A stretch of 64,000 bases of DNA from [Mycobacterium] zoologicum (GCF_020172665.1 NZ_CP083985.1:3663046-3727045), one strand, 5' to 3'; shown: positions 1 through 7,924, counted from the first letter of the stretch. Numbers and translations: made by a program. Notes: generated by a model not told the origin, from the letters alone.

Positions 1-75
1 CAGGGCATGGGCGGCCTCCATCGCCTCCAGGCACCCCATGACGGTGTCCCGATCAGCGAACGCATCCCTACCCAT
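1..75 (-). CDS. N-terminus of a DUF222/13E12-type HNH protein (cut by window edge)
   Basis: An ATG at 75 on the minus strand opens a frame that runs off the window after 25 codons (MGRDAFADRD..., then LEAMEAAHAL). The pattern of a short leader, acidic residues and a 'LEAMEAAHA' helix resembles the start of mycobacterial 13E12-repeat/DUF222 proteins, which carry a C-terminal HNH nuclease domain. That family is repetitive and often marks accessory positions. Only the first 25 residues are visible, so the identification rests on a weak N-terminal resemblance and no catalytic residue can be checked. Confidence 0.45.
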   Translation of the reverse strand, partial: MGRDAFADRDTVMGCLEAMEAAHAL

Positions 76-141
76 AAATCGAACACTAGTGCGACGGTCC
101 GACAGAAAACCGCCCGGATCCGGGCCCGAAAACTAAGGCTT

Positions 142-531
142 CTATGAGGAATTCTGTCGGGCCACCCGCTCGTCGTGCAGGCGCACCAGCTCCCGGAAAC
201 CCAGCCGGTGATACTGCGGGACGGGCTGAATCCCCCACTGGTCACGGGCGGTGTCCTTGCCCTCGGCCCCTTCCGGTGGACCGAGCGGCGGGTAGGGGTG
301 CTTGCACTCCAGGGTGTCGTCGGAGAACCGGTTCTTGAGCAGTTCGCTGCAGATCTGGGTGAGGTTCAGCGTCGGGTAGCCGTAGTAGACCGCCATGAAC
401 GGCAACGTGAAGGCCCCTTCGATGACCAGCGCGACCAGGCACACCAGGGTGGCCCGTTTGATCCACTTGTGCATCCGCGCGTAGTACGCCGTGGTGCCCG
501 ACGGAAGTTCGTCGGCAACAACATCGTCCAT
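142..531 (-). CDS. small single-pass membrane protein, unrecognised
   Basis: 129 aa; I do not recognise the family. A basic stretch (HKWIKR) precedes one strongly hydrophobic segment at about residues 27-50, followed by a polar, proline-rich tail of about 75 residues with two cysteines (QICSE, LECKH). This suggests one membrane anchor with the C-terminal domain on one face. The ATG at 531 has a good GAGGAG seven bases upstream. It is the last gene of the operon with the two multi-pass membrane paralogues and the NorQ/NorD-type pair, starting 15 bases after the upstream gene. By position it may be an accessory subunit of whatever membrane complex this operon makes (inference). Confidence 0.7.
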   Translation of the reverse strand: MDDVVADELPSGTTAYYARMHKWIKRATLVCLVALVIEGAFTLPFMAVYYGYPTLNLTQICSELLKNRFSDDTLECKHPYPPLGPPEGAEGKDTARDQWGIQPVPQYHRLGFRELVRLHDERVARQNSS

Positions 532-546
532 CGTCGTGCTCCTCGA

Positions 547-770
547 TCAGTCGGTGAAGATTTCGCGGTTGACGGTGTGCAGGTACGGGATCGCCAAAAA
601 CGGTGTGATGTAGAAGATGTCGTAGAGCCACCAGCCGATCACCGGGAAAACCACACCGGCATAACGCACATCGGCGTACATAGTCATGTTGAACACGTAG
701 AGGACCCAGATGAGTACACCCATCCAGCAGGTGATCACCATCCACTGCTGACCCCACCGCTTCATCTGCA
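547..770. repeat. 224-bp near-identical block, copy 1
   Basis: This block matches 3841-4064 in the same orientation with about 12 mismatches counted by eye, and only one mismatch in the central ~118 bases. It encodes the C-terminal parts of the two membrane paralogues. The identity stops abruptly near 770 and includes synonymous positions, as expected after gene conversion. Confidence 0.85.
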
Positions 771-1242
771 GGAACCCGATCGCCGCGGCACAGCGCATGG
801 CGAACACCGTGAGGATCATGCCGAAGACCATCGATTTCTCACCGGGGGCCGCCGCGCCGCCGATCCACAACTCGTTGTAGTGCCAGAAGTACCCGGCGTC
901 GAACATCGAGCCCCAGCCGACCATCAACACCCGGTTGATCAGCGTGTGGTTGGCGATCAGATCCAGCGACCAACCCAGGCTGTTGAGCATGCCGTCGATC
1001 AGCACCAGGTACCCGATCAGCGTGACGATCATCGGTCGCACCGACAGGCCGGCCCGGGTGGCCTCGCGCTGTAGCCAGACGCCGCGCATGAAGATCGGGA
1101 AGCCCAGCAGTCCCGGGACCCACATGCCCATCAGCGCCGCGCCGGCGATCATCCAGCGGTCGGCCCGCCACTGGGCGGCCCGGGACTGCTCCTGATGATC
1201 CTGCAGACCGACGAAGTCCGCCGGCGCCGTCACAGTGACCAC
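547..1242 (-). CDS. multi-pass membrane protein, paralogue 1
   Basis: 231 aa with roughly six hydrophobic segments; no family recognised. In the middle lies MFDAGYFWHYNELW, placing Asp, His and Glu in or beside a membrane segment, which is a possible metal or substrate site. It starts with GTG at 1242, overlapping the end of the 42-aa gene by 13 bases, so translation is probably coupled. The C-terminal third (from FLQMKRWGQQW to HTVNREIF) is almost identical to the paralogue at 3841-4524, while the N-terminal part has diverged. Co-location with MoxR/VWA genes suggests an enzyme subunit needing ATP-driven maturation. This is inference from context only. Confidence 0.75.
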   Translation of the reverse strand: MVTVTAPADFVGLQDHQEQSRAAQWRADRWMIAGAALMGMWVPGLLGFPIFMRGVWLQREATRAGLSVRPMIVTLIGYLVLIDGMLNSLGWSLDLIANHTLINRVLMVGWGSMFDAGYFWHYNELWIGGAAAPGEKSMVFGMILTVFAMRCAAAIGFLQMKRWGQQWMVITCWMGVLIWVLYVFNMTMYADVRYAGVVFPVIGWWLYDIFYITPFLAIPYLHTVNREIFTD

Positions 1243-1358
1243 CAGCCGCGCGCGAAGGACATGTACAGCTGAATGCCGAACATGATGGCCAAATAGCCGT
1301 AGATGAAAATCTGAAAGACGATCAGTGCTCTCTTGCGCCGCTGCTCCTGCTGGTCCAT
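1230..1358 (-). CDS. 42-aa single-pass membrane protein
   Basis: A short frame from ATG 1358 to TGA 1230: MDQQEQRRKR, then hydrophobic ALIVFQIFIYGYLAIMFGIQ and a short end (LYMSFARGWWSL). The basic N-terminus followed by about 20 hydrophobic residues predicts a single membrane helix with the N-terminus inside. It fills the gap between the NorQ-type gene (ends 1376) and the multi-pass protein, whose GTG start lies inside its last codons. That tight fit supports it being translated. The likely role is a small subunit or stabiliser of the adjacent membrane protein (inference). No homologue is recognised. Confidence 0.7.
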   Translation of the reverse strand: MDQQEQRRKRALIVFQIFIYGYLAIMFGIQLYMSFARGWWSL

Positions 1359-1375
1359 GTCTGCGACTTCCCTTC

Positions 1376-2170
1376 CTAGTGGGCCTGTTTCGGATTCAGG
1401 AACACACCGGCCGCGACTTCACGCAGCCCGTCGTGAATCCCGCCGTCGGTGGACAGCGGCGCGAGGATGCAGGCGTCGGCGGCTTCGATCTCAGTCGCCC
1501 CGTCGGCCACCAACTGGGCCGCGCTGACCAGCGCCCGGGTCGACGGGGGCTCATAGTGGAATGCCTGATCCGCGTTGCGAAGCGCCTCGGCGCACGCGAC
1601 GAGCCGATCGGCGACCGCTGGCTCTACGCCGGTCTCCGCAACGACCACGGCCGCTTCGCGAGCCGGCGGCAGGTAGTCCATGGCCAGGGTGGCGAAGCGC
1701 TGCCGGAATGACGGCTTGAGCTCCTTGAGCGAGCTTCGGTAGGCCGGATTGTAGGAGCAGACCAGCATGAAAGTGTCGGGGGCCGTGACTACTTCGCCCG
1801 ACCGATCCAAAAACAGGCTGCGCCGGTGATCGGTCAGGGAATGCAATATCGCCAATGAGTCATGCCGTGCCTCCACGACTTCGTCGAGGTAACAGATGGC
1901 GCCCGCCTTGACCGCCCTGGTCAGCGGTCCGTCGGTCCACTGCACGTCCCCGCCTGCCACGGTGAACCGGCCCACCAGGTCAGAACTGGTCAGGTCGTCG
2001 TGGCAGCTGATGGTGACCACCGGACGCCCCAGCAGCACGCCCATGTGCTCGACCAGCCTCGTCTTGCCGCACCCCGTCGGCCCGGTCAGCATTACCGGAA
2101 TTCTCCGGCGGTAAGCCCTTTCGAACAGCTGCACCTCATTGCCGTTGGCCAGGTAGGTCTCGCTCGTCAT
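1376..2170 (-). CDS. MoxR-family AAA+ ATPase, CbbQ/NirQ/NorQ type
   Basis: 264 aa, the usual length for this family. Walker A is GPTGCGKT (residues 30-37), Walker B is AICYLDE (91-97), and sensor motif LVCSYNPAY follows at about 136-144. Members pair with a VWA protein and use ATP to activate or insert metal into a target enzyme (CbbQO for Rubisco, NorQD for nitric oxide reductase). The partner VWA gene is immediately upstream (16 bases apart). The ATG at 2170 is chosen because GGAGGAG lies directly before it. Neither Rubisco nor nor genes are in the window, so the client is probably among the membrane proteins of this operon. Confidence 0.9.
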   Translation of the reverse strand: MTSETYLANGNEVQLFERAYRRRIPVMLTGPTGCGKTRLVEHMGVLLGRPVVTISCHDDLTSSDLVGRFTVAGGDVQWTDGPLTRAVKAGAICYLDEVVEARHDSLAILHSLTDHRRSLFLDRSGEVVTAPDTFMLVCSYNPAYRSSLKELKPSFRQRFATLAMDYLPPAREAAVVVAETGVEPAVADRLVACAEALRNADQAFHYEPPSTRALVSAAQLVADGATEIEAADACILAPLSTDGGIHDGLREVAAGVFLNPKQAH

Positions 2171-2186
2171 CGTCTCCTCCATTCGC

Positions 2187-3695
2187 TTATGCGGCAACCA
2201 ATTCGCGGTGCACGTGCGCCAGCACGCGTGGCAGTTCCTCGATGCGCCGTATGCGCCTGCTGCAGCGGTCTCCGAACACCTCCGGCAGTGGGTCGACACG
2301 GACCGGGCCCACACCGACGTAGTACACGCAGACCCCGGCCTCGTTGGCCTCGCCGACCGCGTGGGCCACGTCGGCCCAGGCGTAGCGGCCCTCATAGCCT
2401 TCGTCGGACATCAGGCCGTCGCCGATCACGATCAGCAGCCGCCGCTGCGCCGGTTGTCCGACAAGCCGGCTGGTCAGGTGACGCAGCGGCGCGCCCAGCC
2501 GGGTGTAGCCGCCGGCCAGCAGACCCAGGTCGCTGGGGGCCACAAACCTGCGATCCCCGAAGTCCTTGAGGCAGTGCACCGCCACGCGGTGCCGGGTGTT
2601 GCCGGTGAAGGCGAAGACACCGTGGCGCTGGTGCGCGCGGGTCATCGCACCCGACAGTGCGTCCGCGCAGGCCAGTTCCAGACGGAACAGCCGGCCGCCG
2701 TGTACCCCCAGCGATGAGCTCGCATCCAGCAGCAGAGCGGTCGTCACGTCCCGGCCCGAGGGAAGGAGCTCACGGAAGATCCGCGGTTCATCGGCATGGC
2801 CGGTCAGCGTGTCGAGGTGGTGTCTGACGTAGGCGTCGACGTCGAGGTCGCTACCGTCCGGCAGTCCGCCGGCCATCGCCCGAACAGTGCTCTGCTCGAA
2901 CCACTTCCGCAGATCGGTTCGGACCGAGTCGGGTGCCGTGCGGCGCGCGGTCCAGGCCTGTTCGACGACGGCGACATGGTCGGGCAGGAAGCTACCGGTG
3001 TGGGTGTTCCATTCGGGGTACGGGATGCCCGGCCGGCGATCCGCGCAGGTGTACGTGTCGTCTTCACCGGGCCTGCTCGGGGGTGGCAGATTGGTGTTGC
3101 GCACCCCGCCCTCACCGCCGACCGGAACCGAATAGGCTCGGGGACGGCGCTTCTGCGTGCTGGACCAGGGCATCCGGCCCAGCCGGCGCACCGACTCGCC
3201 CAGCCCGCCGGGTGCCGTCCACGCCGCCGGCAGGGTTCCCACCAAGGGATGCCAGGCCAAATCCTGTCTGGATCTTGCCAATTCGATGGCGCGATCGAAG
3301 ATCGCGGTGGCCGGCAGATCCGCGTCGACGGGCTCAAGGTCGCCCAGTATCCGGTTCAGCTCGGGCAGCAGCCCGGGCCAACGGCGTCCCACCCAGCCCA
3401 GCGCCACCTGCGCTTCGACAACTGTCAGGGCCCGCAGCTCGCGCGACGTCAAGTCCGCCAGCCGGTATGACGCGATCCGTTCTTTGGACGGTGAGCATTG
3501 CAGCGCCACACCGCAGGTCAGCGTCCGGCGGGTCCAGTCCTGCGCCACGGGGTGTGGGACCTCGACGGTGGTCAGCGTGGTATTCACGCCGAATCCGCGT
3601 TTGGCTCCGGTTACCAGGCGCGCACCGTCGCGACGCCGATCGCTCAGCGCGACAGCGGTCAGCGCGCAGCTGCCCTCCAGCTCCAACGGGTTCAC
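2187..3695 (-). CDS. VWA-domain protein, NorD/CbbO type
   Basis: About 502 aa. The C-terminal von Willebrand A domain has the metal-site motif DASSS (residues 324-328), a later GYTRLG threonine region and IVIGDG. The N-terminal ~300 residues are the helical NorD/CbbO-like part. This type acts with a MoxR ATPase as an adaptor to the client protein. The start is taken as GTG 3695, with GAGGGAA eight bases upstream. Upstream in-frame starts would overlap the 34-aa gene at 3716-3820. It is cotranscribed with the ATPase at 1376-2170. Function on this particular client is inferred. Confidence 0.85.
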   Translation of the reverse strand: MNPLELEGSCALTAVALSDRRRDGARLVTGAKRGFGVNTTLTTVEVPHPVAQDWTRRTLTCGVALQCSPSKERIASYRLADLTSRELRALTVVEAQVALGWVGRRWPGLLPELNRILGDLEPVDADLPATAIFDRAIELARSRQDLAWHPLVGTLPAAWTAPGGLGESVRRLGRMPWSSTQKRRPRAYSVPVGGEGGVRNTNLPPPSRPGEDDTYTCADRRPGIPYPEWNTHTGSFLPDHVAVVEQAWTARRTAPDSVRTDLRKWFEQSTVRAMAGGLPDGSDLDVDAYVRHHLDTLTGHADEPRIFRELLPSGRDVTTALLLDASSSLGVHGGRLFRLELACADALSGAMTRAHQRHGVFAFTGNTRHRVAVHCLKDFGDRRFVAPSDLGLLAGGYTRLGAPLRHLTSRLVGQPAQRRLLIVIGDGLMSDEGYEGRYAWADVAHAVGEANEAGVCVYYVGVGPVRVDPLPEVFGDRCSRRIRRIEELPRVLAHVHRELVAA

Positions 3696-3715
3696 GACGT
3701 GGATTCCCTCGCGGC

Positions 3716-3820
3716 TCAGAACGTTCCGATGGAATCGAACATCCAGTACCAGAACGCGATGATCGCGGCCGTGCCGCCCCATGCGGCGACGTAGCGCAGG
3801 ATCTCCCAGATCCAGGCCAT
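3716..3820 (-). CDS. 34-aa single-pass membrane protein
   Basis: A short frame from ATG 3820 to TGA 3716: MAWIWEILRYVAAWGGTAAI, then IAFWYWMFDSIGTF. It is rich in Trp, Tyr and Ala and predicts one membrane helix. GATAGGAGGTTC precedes the ATG. It lies between the second membrane paralogue and the VWA gene, mirroring the 42-aa gene that lies beside the first paralogue, so each large membrane protein has a tiny partner. No homologue is recognised. The ribosome binding site and the exact gap-filling position are the evidence that it is real. Confidence 0.65.
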   Translation of the reverse strand: MAWIWEILRYVAAWGGTAAIIAFWYWMFDSIGTF

Positions 3821-3840
3821 CAGAACCTCCTATCGTCTTC

Positions 3841-4064
3841 TCAATCCGAGAAGATCTCGCGATTGACGGTGTGCAGGTACGGGATCGCCAAAAACGGCGT
3901 GATGTAGAAGATGTCGTAGAGCCACCAGCCGATCACCGGGAAAACCACACCGGCATAACGCACATCGGCGTACATAGTCATGTTGAACACGTAACCGACC
4001 CAGATCACCACACCCATCCAGCAGGTGATCACCATCCACTGCTGACCCCACCGCTTCATCTGCA
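3841..4064. repeat. 224-bp near-identical block, copy 2
   Basis: Second copy of the block at 547-770, at the 3' end of membrane paralogue 2. Beyond about 4064 the two genes diverge to ordinary paralogue levels. Confidence 0.85.
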
Positions 4065-4524
4065 GAAACGCGATCGCGGCGGCGATCCGCATGGTGAAGA
4101 CGGTGAGGATCAGTGCGGCTTCCCATGCCTTCTCACCGGGTCCGGCCGCGCCACCGACCCACAACTCGTTGTAGTGCCAGAAATATCCGGCGTCGAACAT
4201 CGCCCCCCAGCCGTTGAGCAGCACGCGGGCCAGCAGGGTGTGGTGGGCCACCAGATCCAGCGCCCAGCCCATCGCGTTGATCGCGGCATCGATGATGACC
4301 AGATAGCCCAACAGGGTCACCAGCATCGGCCGCACGGCCAGTCCGTCGCGCTGAGCTGTGTGCTGCAACCAGATTCCCCGCAGGAACAGCGACAGGCCGA
4401 ACACACCGGCGGCCGCCGTACCGATCAGGATGCCGCCGGAGGTGAGCCACTTGTCGGCGCGACGCTGAGCGGCCCGCGACAGCTCCAGGTGCTCATCGAG
4501 CGAGTTCTGCTGTGCGGTAGGCAA
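3841..4524 (-). CDS. multi-pass membrane protein, paralogue 2
   Basis: 227 aa with about six hydrophobic segments. It is a paralogue of 547-1242, sharing MFDAGYFWHYNELW and an almost identical C-terminal third. It is the first gene of the operon, 55 bases downstream of the TetR gene, and that gap contains a TGACTTAAGTCA palindrome. The N-terminal 25 residues are polar and probably cytoplasmic. I do not recognise the family. The conserved Asp/His/Glu cluster in a membrane segment and the NorQ/NorD-type neighbours make a membrane metalloenzyme subunit a reasonable guess, but nothing in the sequence names a reaction. Confidence 0.75.
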   Translation of the reverse strand: MPTAQQNSLDEHLELSRAAQRRADKWLTSGGILIGTAAAGVFGLSLFLRGIWLQHTAQRDGLAVRPMLVTLLGYLVIIDAAINAMGWALDLVAHHTLLARVLLNGWGAMFDAGYFWHYNELWVGGAAGPGEKAWEAALILTVFTMRIAAAIAFLQMKRWGQQWMVITCWMGVVIWVGYVFNMTMYADVRYAGVVFPVIGWWLYDIFYITPFLAIPYLHTVNREIFSD

Positions 4525-4575
4525 CGCTTCCTCCCCCCTCGCCGTGTCGGCCGCCTATGACGGTAGGCAAGTCAC

Positions 4576-4587
4576 TGACTTAAGTCA
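4576..4587. promoter_or_regulatory. TetR-type operator, site 1
   Basis: Perfect 12-bp palindrome TGACTTAAGTCA, extended on both sides by further GTCA/TGAC half-sites (4571-4592). It lies 52 bases upstream of the membrane-protein operon start and overlaps the stop codon of the TetR gene, the likely binder. An identical core occurs at 5254-5265. Confidence 0.7.
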
Positions 4588-5185
4588 ATGACTTTTGCGC
4601 GCGACGCAGGTAGTCGTCGACCAGGTCCTGCCGCGTCGGCCAGGCGTGCGTGGTGATCAGCAGCGCGTAGAGCCCCAGCAGGAAGAAGATGGCACTGTTC
4701 ATTGCGACCACCTCGGCGTCGATCTCGCCGCGGCTGCGCGCGAGCTCGATCTGCTCGGCCACTAGCACGATCAACGGGTGGTCCTCGCCTTCGGACGCCA
4801 CCGGTCGGGTCGGGGAGAAATGCAGTGCCAGGAAGTCGGTGAAGAGCGGATCGCCCAGTCGGCGCTCCAGGTCCATGATCAGCCGGGCCGCCTCGGCCAG
4901 CACCTCCGAAATATCATGCGGTGCTTTGAGGTAACTCCGGAACTGCTTGGCGATCCGCTCCTCCTCGCGCAGCTCCACCTCCAGCAGGACATGCTCCTTG
5001 GTGGGGAAGTGGAAGAAGAACGTGCCGTGCGCGACGCCCGCAGCGGCCACGATGGCGCCGACGTCGGCCTGGGCCATGCCGGTCCGCTTGAACTCGGCGG
5101 TGGCGGCACCCAGCAGACGCTCACGCGTCTGCAGGCGCTTGGCCTCACGTGCCGTCATCTTCTCTGACTTGTTTGCCACCGCCAT
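4580..5185 (-). CDS. TetR-family transcriptional regulator
   Basis: About 201 aa. The N-terminal helix-turn-helix region (residues ~30-60) includes GVAHGTFFFHFPTKEHVL, the typical TetR recognition helix and following Phe-His-Phe. The C-terminal ligand domain is unassigned. The ATG at 5185 (MAVANKSEK) is preferred; the open frame continues upstream without a better ribosome site. TGACTTAAGTCA occurs both 69 bases upstream of its start and just after its coding end, before the membrane-protein operon. It therefore probably represses itself and that operon. Ligand unknown. Confidence 0.9.
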   Translation of the reverse strand: MAVANKSEKMTAREAKRLQTRERLLGAATAEFKRTGMAQADVGAIVAAAGVAHGTFFFHFPTKEHVLLEVELREEERIAKQFRSYLKAPHDISEVLAEAARLIMDLERRLGDPLFTDFLALHFSPTRPVASEGEDHPLIVLVAEQIELARSRGEIDAEVVAMNSAIFFLLGLYALLITTHAWPTRQDLVDDYLRRAQKSLT

Positions 5186-5253
5186 GCCTGGTTCCCTCTG
5201 CCGACCGACCGGGTAACGACAGTATCGCCCCGGGGCCGCCGGGCCAACCACGT

Positions 5254-5265
5254 TGACTTAAGTCA
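5254..5265. promoter_or_regulatory. TetR-type operator, site 2
   Basis: TGACTTAAGTCA, identical to the core at 4576-4587, in the leader of the TetR gene and overlapping the stop codon of the acyl-CoA ligase. Likely autoregulatory site. Confidence 0.65.
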
Positions 5266-6709
5266 GGCTTTGCTTGTCCACTTTGCCGGTGGCGTTCAGC
5301 GGCAGCCGGTCGACGAAACGCACCGACCGCGGGACCTTGAAACCGGCCATCCGGTCGCGGCTCCAGGCGATCAGCTCGGATTCGGTGAGCGCAGGACCAT
5401 CGGCAGCGGCCACCACATACGCCCGGCCGACTTGGCCGAGCCGCTCGTCGGGAACGCCGATCACCGCGACCTGCGCTATCCCGGGATGCTCCAGCAGGAA
5501 ACCCTCGATCTCGGCGGGGTAGGCATTGAAGCCGCCGACGATGAACATCTCCTTCTTGCGGCCCACGATCCGCAATCGCCCTGCCCCGTCCAGGGTTCCG
5601 ATGTCGCCGGTGTGCAGCCAGCCTTGCGCGTCGATCGCCTCGGCAGTGGCCTCCGGGTCATCAAGATAGCCGGCCATCACGTTGTAGCCGCGCACCAGAA
5701 CCTCGCCGGCCTCGCCGTCGCCGTCGCCGTCGATCCGAACCTCGATGTCCTCGCAGGCCCGGCCGGCGGTGGTCGCGATGTCCTCGAAGGAGTCCCCGCG
5801 CCGCGAGGCCGTCACGGTCCCGGCCTCGGTGAGCCCGTACCCGGTCATGATCGATCCGAACGGCAGCTCGCTGCGGATCCGCCGGATCAGGTCCACCGGA
5901 ATGTCCGCGGCACCGGTGACCGCGGCGCGCAGTGACGACAGGTCACGCCCGGCGGCGCCGCCCAGCAGTGAGTGGTACAGGGTCGGCGGCCCGGGCAGCA
6001 TCGTGATGCGTTCGCGTTCAATGATTTCCAGCACGTCATCGACGTCGAAGACCCGCAACGGGTACATCGTGGCGCCCCGAATACAAGAGGCGATACAGCC
6101 CGCCTTGTAGCCGAAGGTGTGGAAGAACGGGTTGACCATCAGGTAGCGGTCGCCCTCGCGCAGGTCGGCCAGGTCGCACCATTCGGCATAGAGCCGCAGG
6201 TTCTGCTGATGGCTCATCATCACGCCCTTGGGGCGACCGGTCGTACCCGAGGTGAAGATGATGTCGGCGATATCAGCACCGTCGCCGGCACACACCAGCG
6301 GCGAGCCGTCCAGGAAGCCCGATCTCAGGTCGATGACCGGGACCCCGGGCGGCGCGGTGAAATCCATCCCGAGGAAACCCTTTTCGACCAGGACCAGCTT
6401 CGCCCCACTGCGGGCGATGATGTCCGCGGCCTCGGCGGCCTTGAACCTGGTGTTGACCGGCACCAGTACGCCGCCGGCGGTGAGCAGGCCGAACGCCGCG
6501 ATGATCCATTCCGCACAGTTGGGCGCCCAGATCGCGGCACGATCGCCCTTAGCGATGCCGGCCGCGGCGAATGCCCCTGCCGCGCAACGGACCCGGTCGG
6601 CCAACTCGGCAAAGCTCAGCCGAACATCGCCGTCGACGATCGCCCCGGCATCCCCGAAGCGATCGCCGGCGCTCAAGACCATCTCGGGGATGGTCTTCCA
6701 GCGTGGCAC
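5258..6709 (-). CDS. acyl-CoA ligase (FadD-like, class I adenylate-forming)
   Basis: About 483 aa. It activates a carboxylic acid with ATP and CoA. Visible family motifs are TSGTTGRPKGVMMSH (phosphate-binding), YGLTEAG, GWLHTGDIG, GRKKEMFIVGG with NAYPAEIE, and the C-terminal LNATGKVDK with the catalytic lysine. The size fits compact ligases such as FadD3-type enzymes rather than long-chain FadDs. The start is taken as GTG 6709 (VPRWKTIPEM), directly after the stop of the amidohydrolase gene. ATG 6682 is an alternative but would cut a conserved N-terminal stretch. The substrate cannot be read from the sequence. Confidence 0.9.
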   Translation of the reverse strand: MPRWKTIPEMVLSAGDRFGDAGAIVDGDVRLSFAELADRVRCAAGAFAAAGIAKGDRAAIWAPNCAEWIIAAFGLLTAGGVLVPVNTRFKAAEAADIIARSGAKLVLVEKGFLGMDFTAPPGVPVIDLRSGFLDGSPLVCAGDGADIADIIFTSGTTGRPKGVMMSHQQNLRLYAEWCDLADLREGDRYLMVNPFFHTFGYKAGCIASCIRGATMYPLRVFDVDDVLEIIERERITMLPGPPTLYHSLLGGAAGRDLSSLRAAVTGAADIPVDLIRRIRSELPFGSIMTGYGLTEAGTVTASRRGDSFEDIATTAGRACEDIEVRIDGDGDGEAGEVLVRGYNVMAGYLDDPEATAEAIDAQGWLHTGDIGTLDGAGRLRIVGRKKEMFIVGGFNAYPAEIEGFLLEHPGIAQVAVIGVPDERLGQVGRAYVVAAADGPALTESELIAWSRDRMAGFKVPRSVRFVDRLPLNATGKVDKQSLT

Positions 6710-6711
6710 TC

Positions 6712-7902
6712 CTAGACGGTTACGAGGCGACCGAGGTTGCCGCCCATGATCTTGGCCTGGTCGTCGACAGGAAGGTGCGACAGCGCCGTCACGTAGTGTG
6801 TCGGCTCGGCCAGGCCCTCCGGGTGCGGCCAGTCGGAGCCGTAGAGCACCTGGTCCACGCCGATCAGGCTGATCAGGTCGTCGATGCCGTCTTCGTAGAA
6901 GGGGCTGACGTAGATCCGGTTCTTGATCTCCTCCATCGGGTTGCCCATAAAGGCTTCGGGCGCCTTCTTGTACACCTCGGCCATGGAGTCCAACAGCGGG
7001 GTCATCCACTTCGACCCGGCCTCGACAATGCCCACCTTGAGCTTGGGGTGGCGGAACAGCGCGCCGTGAATCACCCAGGACGCCACGGCGTCCTGGATCG
7101 GACGCCACTCGTTGAGGATCTGCATGGCGTTGGTCTGGAACGGCAGCATCTCCTGGGCGGCGCCGTCCCACTCCGAGGTGTAGCGGGAGTAGCCGCTGTC
7201 CGAGGAGTGCATGCCGACGAACACGTCGTACTCGACGCACTTCGCCCAGAACGGGTCGAACTCGGGAAGCGCGAAGGACCGCGGCCCGCGGAAGCCGGGC
7301 ACCGGCGCCGGGCGGATCAGGATGGCGCGAGCACCGCGCTTGACCGCCCAGTCCAGCTCCTCGATCGCCTTCTCGACGATGGGCAGGGTGATGACCGGCG
7401 TGGTGAAGATCCGGTTCTTGTAGTTGAAGCCCCAGACCTCGTCGAGCCACTGGTTGAGCGAGTGGATGATGACGTGGATCGCGACCGGGTCGTCGCGCAG
7501 CCGCTCCTCGATCAGGCTGGCCAGGGTCGGGAACATCAGCGAGCGGTCGACGCCGAGCTGGTCCATCAACTCCAGGCGCGGCCCGGGCTCGAAGAACGCC
7601 GGGATCGAGCGCATCGGCTCACCGAACAGCTCCCGCTTGCTCTTGCCGTCGGGGTTGCCGAACTTGAAGTACTCCTCCCAGGCACCCGGCTTGGCCACCA
7701 CCGAGAACGTCGGGTTGGGGATGTACTCGCTGATCTGGCCGCGGATGGCGATCTTGGTGCGGCCGTTGATCTCGACGTACTGGACGATGTCCTTGTACTC
7801 CTTGGGCAGGTACTTGGTCATCGCCTCCGGTGGCTCATAGAGGTGGTTGTCCGCGTCGAACAGCGGGAAGGGGATCTCGACGCGGTGTGACAGTTGACCC
7901 AT
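6712..7902 (-). CDS. amidohydrolase-2 family metal-dependent hydrolase/decarboxylase
   Basis: 396 aa, TIM-barrel amidohydrolase of the ACMSD-like group. The N-terminal metal motif is FDADNHLYEP (D-x-D-x-H replacing HxH), with mid-domain MHSSDSG and C-terminal YGSDWPHPEG, whose Asp is the usual catalytic residue. These enzymes hydrolyse or decarboxylate ring-derived acids. AAGGAGTG precedes the ATG. It is followed within 2 bases by the CoA ligase gene, so the product acid may be activated next (inference). A GAGAAT palindrome lies 23 bases upstream. Confidence 0.85.
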   Translation of the reverse strand: MGQLSHRVEIPFPLFDADNHLYEPPEAMTKYLPKEYKDIVQYVEINGRTKIAIRGQISEYIPNPTFSVVAKPGAWEEYFKFGNPDGKSKRELFGEPMRSIPAFFEPGPRLELMDQLGVDRSLMFPTLASLIEERLRDDPVAIHVIIHSLNQWLDEVWGFNYKNRIFTTPVITLPIVEKAIEELDWAVKRGARAILIRPAPVPGFRGPRSFALPEFDPFWAKCVEYDVFVGMHSSDSGYSRYTSEWDGAAQEMLPFQTNAMQILNEWRPIQDAVASWVIHGALFRHPKLKVGIVEAGSKWMTPLLDSMAEVYKKAPEAFMGNPMEEIKNRIYVSPFYEDGIDDLISLIGVDQVLYGSDWPHPEGLAEPTHYVTALSHLPVDDQAKIMGGNLGRLVTV

Positions 7903-7924
7903 GAAACACTCCTTTTCAGCTTGC

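Noticed and set aside
1376..3695. Nitric oxide reductase or Rubisco maturation locus
   Set aside because: Neither norCB nor cbbLS genes are present; only the MoxR/VWA pair is similar.
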